Shown: piece by piece, positions 58,700 to 64,000 of the stretch
How positions within the stretch are numbered: the first letter of the stretch is position 1
How the letters are laid out: every line of letters starts with the position of its first letter
NCBI GenBank assembly: GCA_014871385.1
Contig: CM026427.1
Location: forward strand, 10,478,430-10,542,429
Length of the DNA: 64,000 bases
Direction of reading: 5' to 3'
Origin: Ceratodon purpureus
Taxonomy: Eukaryota > Streptophyta > Bryopsida > Pseudoditrichales > Ditrichaceae
The notes under the pieces: model-generated
Seen by the model: only the letters and a program-made list of their open reading frames with translations
Told to the model about the DNA's origin: nothing
Database searches by the model: none
Position numbers and translations under genes: made by a program

Positions 58700-61600
58700 T
58701 TAGAAGCTGTCCATGTGTTTCAGCTCCGTAGAAATTATCATGGCCAGCCCGCCAAGGGGAGGCTTCATCAGTGCCCTATATGATGCTTCACTGTAAGGTT
58801 CCTGAACAAAACTTAAGTAAGGCAGAAATGAATCTGCAGGCCTATTTCTCGATTCGTCTTTCTTCTGTGGTTCATCTTTTTTGTATTCTTCTTCCTTCAA
58901 TTCGTCTAACACTACTCCTTCTTCCTCCTTTCGGTCCTCCTTTCGGTCCTCCTTTCGGTCCTCCTTGCGCTCCTCCTTACGCTCCTCCTTTCGAGAAGGA
59001 TACTTCTTCTTGTATTCATCCTTCTTGTGAGCGTCATCCTTCTTCTGCGAGTGAAAAATGGAGACAAGTCCATCCCAAGGTCCTCGAATGGGTTTTGATC
59101 TGATAGAAGATGTGACTACTACTTCGGGCTCCTCCTCAACTATCTCGTCTGGTTCTTCCTTTCTGAAACTGGAGGATTCACCATCTCGTGGTTCAGGTGC
59201 TGTATAAGACATGGTCATGATCGATGAGAAAGAGAATGACCTCGTCCGCACACTATGTATTAGTTCAGGACCATCCGATAGCTTGCCACGAGTCTGCTCT
59301 TGATCAGATTTCTTTGGACTTGAATCATACACTGTGGGTAGAGAAACGTCGTTTCGGCCTGCAAAAAATGGTACACCCTGAGTTGTTTGTACCAAAAACT
59401 AGTGCGTAAACACAAGGAGAGACCCTCAGCCCAAAGCAGTGAGTTTACAACATGAATCACAATGTGGAAAATGTAATGATCATGGTTAAAAGTTCAAAGG
59501 TCAAGCAGATGAATAACTGAGACCTGGTGTGATGCACTGAGGGGAGACCGGGTACTTGAATTCGTCAGCGTAAGCATTTGACGGCCTTCGTGGAGTATTG
59601 TCGGAGAATGGAGATAAAGGAGTGGGTTTCATGCTTTGATGTATTTTTGAAGTCCCTTTATAGTCCTTTGTGTATGCAAAATGCAGCTTGCCTCTCGTTG
59701 GATGGTCAACAAAAGTGCACATTCCCTGTGAATTATAAGTCGTCAGTACTCAAAGTCAGACACTACTGTCATATCTAAGAACTTCTCACTCCTCACATGA
59801 CCGTAGCTCTGTTTAAAAATCTCACCTTCCAAACGTGATAAAACATGGACGAGGCATCTACAATGAAAGCATTCGCCAGCCTCTCTGGATAATGGTCAGA
59901 GAGTATCTTCAAAGTCGTCAGAATACCGCTGGGCGATGGAGCGCTGGCTTTTGAATACCCTGTTACGCACATCCGAGAGAAAATTTACAATAAGGTCAAA
60001 TACTACACCACGTTAATGTCGCCAGTTCTTTTAGTAGTAGAGTCGCTCCCGAGACTATGTGGTACTACATAAAGTTGGCTACAGGTTATGCAACTGATGA
60101 TTCTAGGCGGTCATGTATAAACCTAGCAGAATACAATCCTAGGTAGCAGAGAGTTACTCTTCAAGCCCCAAAACAAACACAGCAAACTTAACTAGAAATA
60201 AGAGAAAACTCTCACTCAAGTAGAATTCACCAGGCCCATAGATAGTGGTCAGATACCGTACCTCGAGCATCAAAAATAAGAACCCACTGATCTACTCCCG
60301 GAGTCATCGCAGCCAACGCGACCTCGATTGTGAAGATTAGATAGCGAAGATATCTGTTCAGGAAATGAATCAAATGTCGATTCAAATGGGAAATGTAACA
60401 TTCAATTCCTTACTACAAAACTTGAAAAAATCTTAAACTGTTACGATATATTCAAGAAAGCACTTTTCTGTCAAGAATATATTCAAGAAAGCACTTTTCA
60501 GTATTTAGCTTCAATATCACGGGGTGTAGAATACAAGAGCTTACTGTCTTTGAGTATGATTCAGGATGTGGTCTGGCTTCTTCTTTATGATCTGCGCTCA
60601 GTAACAACACACAAGGTGCAAATCAGCCTGCCATTACAACTAATGGATGCACAAACTGATGAGCGAAACAGCTGTGATAAGAACGATAAATTGGCACTCA
60701 TAATACATTTAAAAAGCGTCAAGAACCGATGCAAAAATTGTGTCTTCTCTACATTCATGAAAAAGGCAGACAGCGACTGACAGAGGTGAATTATGCCGCA
60801 GTTAGAACAGGAGATGGAAAATGTACGATACTACAGAAGCAGTTGATAAAGAGTTCATATTGTATTCATTTCGTCATTCTGTTCAGAAAGATGAGCCATG
60901 ATGTGCTGTAAGAGATTAAATGGAAAATTTCAAGAAGTAGACAATCCAACACCACAATTACAGGGTTTTGCCTCAGAGAGAAATGAGGCATACATCACAC
61001 AGGAGAACCAGAAACTGGCTAGTGCATCTAGTCTTAAACGGTTGATCGGGCATAATTGTTATGCATATACTAAAAACATCTCCAGCTGACACCTCACTCG
61101 ACTAATATGTTGACACCAAAATCAAGATGCACAGAAGGGCTAAACAAATAGAGCATTACCAAGACCGGTCGACCCTCTTCATCATAACCAGCTACATAGG
61201 CAGATCCTGCCGCAATGTCAGCCGGGAATTCATCTGCTATCATGACACCTGAACACACAACATCCTCAGAATTAGAAAAATCAATGATTTAACAGGAAGA
61301 GAAAAATACGCTCTCTGACCTAGTGACCAAGCGAGCTGCTGCTGCACCTACCAATCTCGATTTTCTCGCGCCAGTTGAGAGTCGCTCGCAGCATTCTCGC
61401 AGCCCTCCGCACATTGTTTCCTCGAGCTTTTAAGTACCGGTCTATACAGGCGTCATCACAAAAATCCAGCTGCAGAAGAAAACGATGAAATTATTCTTAG
61501 ATGCTTCTGGCAACTGGAACACCAAATCATGATTTACTACTATCATACGAGTTGGTATTATAGTACATACACCGTCTACTAGCTACGCGCTTGAAGGCGG

Positions 61601-61953
61601 GTATTGCATCCGCGGAGCTCAAGCTTCACAGTGAAGTGATCTTGAAAAGAACAAGATCTCCGCATACATGCGAATAGATTAAGGAGAAAATCAGTCTGGC
61701 GGAAAATATTAAAAAGAAGAACGATAAAACCTACAAGAAACCAATCCCGCCAATAACTGTAAAACAGGGTGCTAGAACGACAAAGGATAGACACAAAATA
61801 GTGTTACTTGCAGTATCGTACCTCTTTCTTGGTAAGAGGCCCTTCTTTCTGAACGAGTTGCAGAACCTCTTTCCGCTTCTCTCTTGCATTCGACTCTGGC
61901 TCCTCCACCTTACCAGGAGAAGCAGCCACGACAGGAAGGACCTGCTGCTCCAT
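58700..61953 (-). CDS. SEC14-like CRAL-TRIO domain protein with charged C-terminal tail
   Basis: Minus-strand exons: 61822-61953, 61352-61469, 61160-61248, 60545-60591, 60262-60353, 59826-59959, 59524-59725, 58700-59358 (1473 nt, 490 residues); all joins are in phase. Residues about 25-85 form the CRAL-TRIO N-terminal helices ([35 protein letters not shown]). The lipid-binding domain is about 90-235: [67 protein letters not shown]. Such proteins bind or exchange phosphatidylinositol and other lipids at membranes. The last exon encodes a long tail not typical of minimal Sec14 proteins, Ser/Pro-rich and then Lys/Glu/Arg-rich with a [16 protein letters not shown] array (about residues 400-430). 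No GOLD or nodulin domain is seen. Confidence 0.92.
58918..58995 (-). repeat. 12-bp coding repeat in the SEC14-like tail
   Basis: On the + strand, CTTTCGGTCCTC-type 12-mers are repeated about six times, encoding alternating (R)KED/(R)KEE units on the minus strand. The first copies are nearly identical, which suggests recent slippage. Confidence 0.85.
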
Positions 61954-61954
61954 T

Positions 61955-62985
61955 TGCCCTACTCCCAAACAATGCCCTCACTATCTCTGCATTTATTAAC
62001 CCGCCACAACCGTACATAACCTTGACGAATACAAACTCGCCGTGCCAGCTTTACTCTTCTTCTTCTCGTGCGAACGAAGCGACGTGCGAAACAACAAAGC
62101 TTGATCGGAATCAGTACCGGTGTCAAACTTCTCGTACATTTCTTCCCGCCACTCCTCTACCTCCGACCGAATCCCTCTCCCGCCACCTCACCCCTAGCCA
62201 ACTCCTCTCTCCTCTAAAACACTCCTCCGCTGCCTCCAGCATTGCACTAATACCCCCCGAGCCCCATCCTGCAACCTACAACCCTCCCGAAACGCCAAGA
62301 GCGTGATCAATGACCGCGTCACGGCACGCAGCGACCTCAAGTTGACCGCATGACCGCCCGAACGCCACACATCATCGCCGCGCCAGAGAAAGGTTAAACT
62401 ACCAGCAACCACTGATGATGACGCCGCAGCTGTAACCCGTACACTCATCAACGACCTGACAACACGCACCCGCGCCATCAACCATAACATGTTAAGCTAT
62501 CAACACCAAAACTCCACAACCAAAACCTCTAACGTCAAGTAAAATATCAAAAAACAAAAACAAAAAAAAAACTCCCGACACCGCGACCGCCACTCTTTCA
62601 CACCGACACCAGACACCACCACAACACGACGATCATCACATTGCAAGCGATCATCACCTGACGCCGACCTCCCGCTCGCCTTGTAAATGCAAACCCCGTG
62701 ATGATCCGAAGCGCGTTAATAACTGGCGGCATCGACATGATGAACTCCCTGCCAGAGTCTCATTCTCCCACGGCGCTCCCACGCTTCAAGCTCCGCGGCC
62801 GCTGAAAGCGGATCATGCAGGTTGCGCTCCGCTACTGCGTGCGTCGTAGCCGTCGTCGTCTTGCATGGGCTTCCCGTGGACGGCGACGCCGCGACGCTCC
62901 GCCATAGCTCGCAAGCTTCGCGACAACGCCTTGTCTCGCTCGCAACTCGCTCGTTTGCTCGTTCGCCGTTTCGCCCGCACGCGAG
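61955..62985. other. 5' flank of the SEC14-like gene
   Basis: Immediately upstream of ATG 61953. It should contain leader and promoter on the minus strand, and becomes GC- and CpG-rich after about 62700. The frames on both strands are not convincing as genes. Confidence 0.4.
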
Positions 62986-62989
62986 CGCG

Positions 62990-63150
62990 CGCGCAACCGC
63001 GGCCAACTCCTGCGCGTGAGACCGCGCGCGGAATCGGGGCCAGGGTTTCGGAATGCTGTTTTTTCTGAGTGCGAGAGCGCGCGCAGAACCGGGGCCGTGT
63101 TTCTGAGTCCGCGCGAGAGTGCGCGCGGAATCGCGGCCTGGGGTCGCGCA
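62990..63150. repeat. GC-rich ~45-bp tandem repeat, about three copies
   Basis: Units of the form CTGAGT(G/C)CG, GAGAGCGCGCGC, then GAA(C/T)CGGGGCC and GTTT follow one another between about 63005 and 63145. A minus-strand frame (62716-63192) runs through them as Arg/Ala/Ser-rich repeats. This is a CpG-dense block between AT-rich regions. Confidence 0.65.
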
Positions 63151-63463
63151 AGTTAGGCGCCCAATTCCTTGGAAAAAGAGAGGCATCATCAATAAATGGG
63201 CTTATTGAAGAGCGTAAATGTTAATAAATGGTAATAAAGAAATTGCCAAGTTTCTCTGTTACTCCATTGAATGGGCGTTGGAGGTACTGTTTCGTTAGCA
63301 TTAAAAATCAATTGGTCCTGAAGGTGGCAACTAGAATATCCCAGGTTTGTCTCTTTTGCTCTTTTGCATTCATGTTTTGGGGCTTGATTGGAGGGGAGGT
63401 CTCTGTTTCAGACAGGTTCAAGGTACGTGAGTTGGGGAGGGTGTTGTTCTTGCTTGCATGGTA

Positions 63464-63871
63464 AGGTTGAAGCACCCATAACCACCAAAATAAGGGATTT
63501 TGCTTATTTGTGGCAGTTCTATTTTTAGGGAGCAATTTTCTTGGATCGGAAGATAGTTTTTTTACATAACGCGTATTTTTCCATAATTTAAGTCCTCATA
63601 GATTAATAGATATAAATTTTCAAAGTGAAAAGCAGTGTTTTCCTATAACCGACCAGTAGGTTTCACTAGAAACCACTTCAGTCAATATGTTAAACCACCA
63701 CACAATTTATTCCAAATTCTACAAATTTATTCCAAACCCTGGCTTGCCATTGCTTTGCTTGTTTCATGGGTGCTACAGTGGAATGGTGGTGATGGGTTCT
63801 AACAAATGGTGGTGCAAGGAAGGTCTACAGTTTGGCCAAGTGTTATGTGGTGGTAATGGGTACATCAACCT
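63464..63871. mobile_element. TA-flanked MITE (AGGT-family), 408 bp
   Basis: Flanked by TA (63462-63463 and 63872-63873). The left end AGGTTGAAGCACCCATAACC and the inverse right end AGGTTGATGTACCCATTACC, each followed by ACC, agree at 20 of 23 positions. The termini also resemble those of the pogo-like transposon at 22980 (AGGTGGAGGTACCCATACCC). Internally, CCGACCAGTAGGTTTCACTA is the inverse of a block in the element at 16018. Confidence 0.8.
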
Positions 63872-64000
63872 TACCTTCAGTTTTGTTGAAATTGAGTTTT
63901 TTTGGAGTTGTTGGGAAAGTGTGCTCTGAGTTGGAAATAAATCATTTGAGAAGAGAGGGTTAAATGCTTTTCATTTTTATTTTATTTTGAAAGCAATGTA

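Overview
This window is nuclear DNA of a land plant. The genes have many short introns with GT-AG borders, and several products belong to plant-specific families (a four-C2 MCTP/QUIRKY-type protein, a CYSTM peptide, a plant-type ARM-repeat protein). The intergenic DNA is AT-rich and carries Ty1/copia, pogo-like, hAT-like and piggyBac-like elements. I cannot name the species. Plant-type genes combined with TTAA-flanked and pogo-type elements make a non-seed plant such as a bryophyte plausible, but that is inference.

Layout. 3-245: the 3' end of an unrecognised + strand gene. 4187-5480: a CYSTM gene on the minus strand, with a 5' UTR intron. 5.5-17 kb: gene-poor DNA with small transposons, including an 824-bp TTAA-flanked element, several TA-flanked MITEs sharing one terminal sequence, and a 144-bp hAT-like MITE with a perfect 8-bp target duplication. 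17.1-27.2 kb: a nested stack. A TA-flanked MITE is split by a decayed copia retrotransposon. The copia element is itself interrupted by a TTAA-type transposon end in its 5' LTR, by an inverted-repeat element in pol, and by a 3.8-kb pogo-like transposon with a broken transposase.

29.8-32.5 kb: an ARM-repeat protein gene, the only complete gene on the + strand. 33.5-35.4 kb: an organelle-targeted Nudix hydrolase (minus). 38.5-41.1 kb: a glucose-6-phosphate 1-epimerase (minus, 10 exons). 41.4-46.7 kb: an MCTP gene of 13 exons and about 1009 residues (minus). 47-54 kb: AT-rich DNA with a decayed minisatellite and a GC-rich island. 54.4-56.0 kb: ribosomal protein L26 (minus, 4 exons). 57.5-58.3 kb: a second type of pogo-like MITE. 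58.7-62.0 kb: a SEC14/CRAL-TRIO protein (minus, 8 exons). 63.0-63.9 kb: a GC-rich repeat and another MITE.

The genes are independent housekeeping or trafficking genes; nothing suggests a biosynthetic cluster. Exon models were built by hand from splice signals, reading phase and family conservation, and each model sums to a whole number of codons. The most unusual material is the transposon biology: one pogo-like element and its apparent MITE relatives in the same window, TTAA-flanked elements in a plant, and repeat-built tails or linkers in otherwise conserved proteins.
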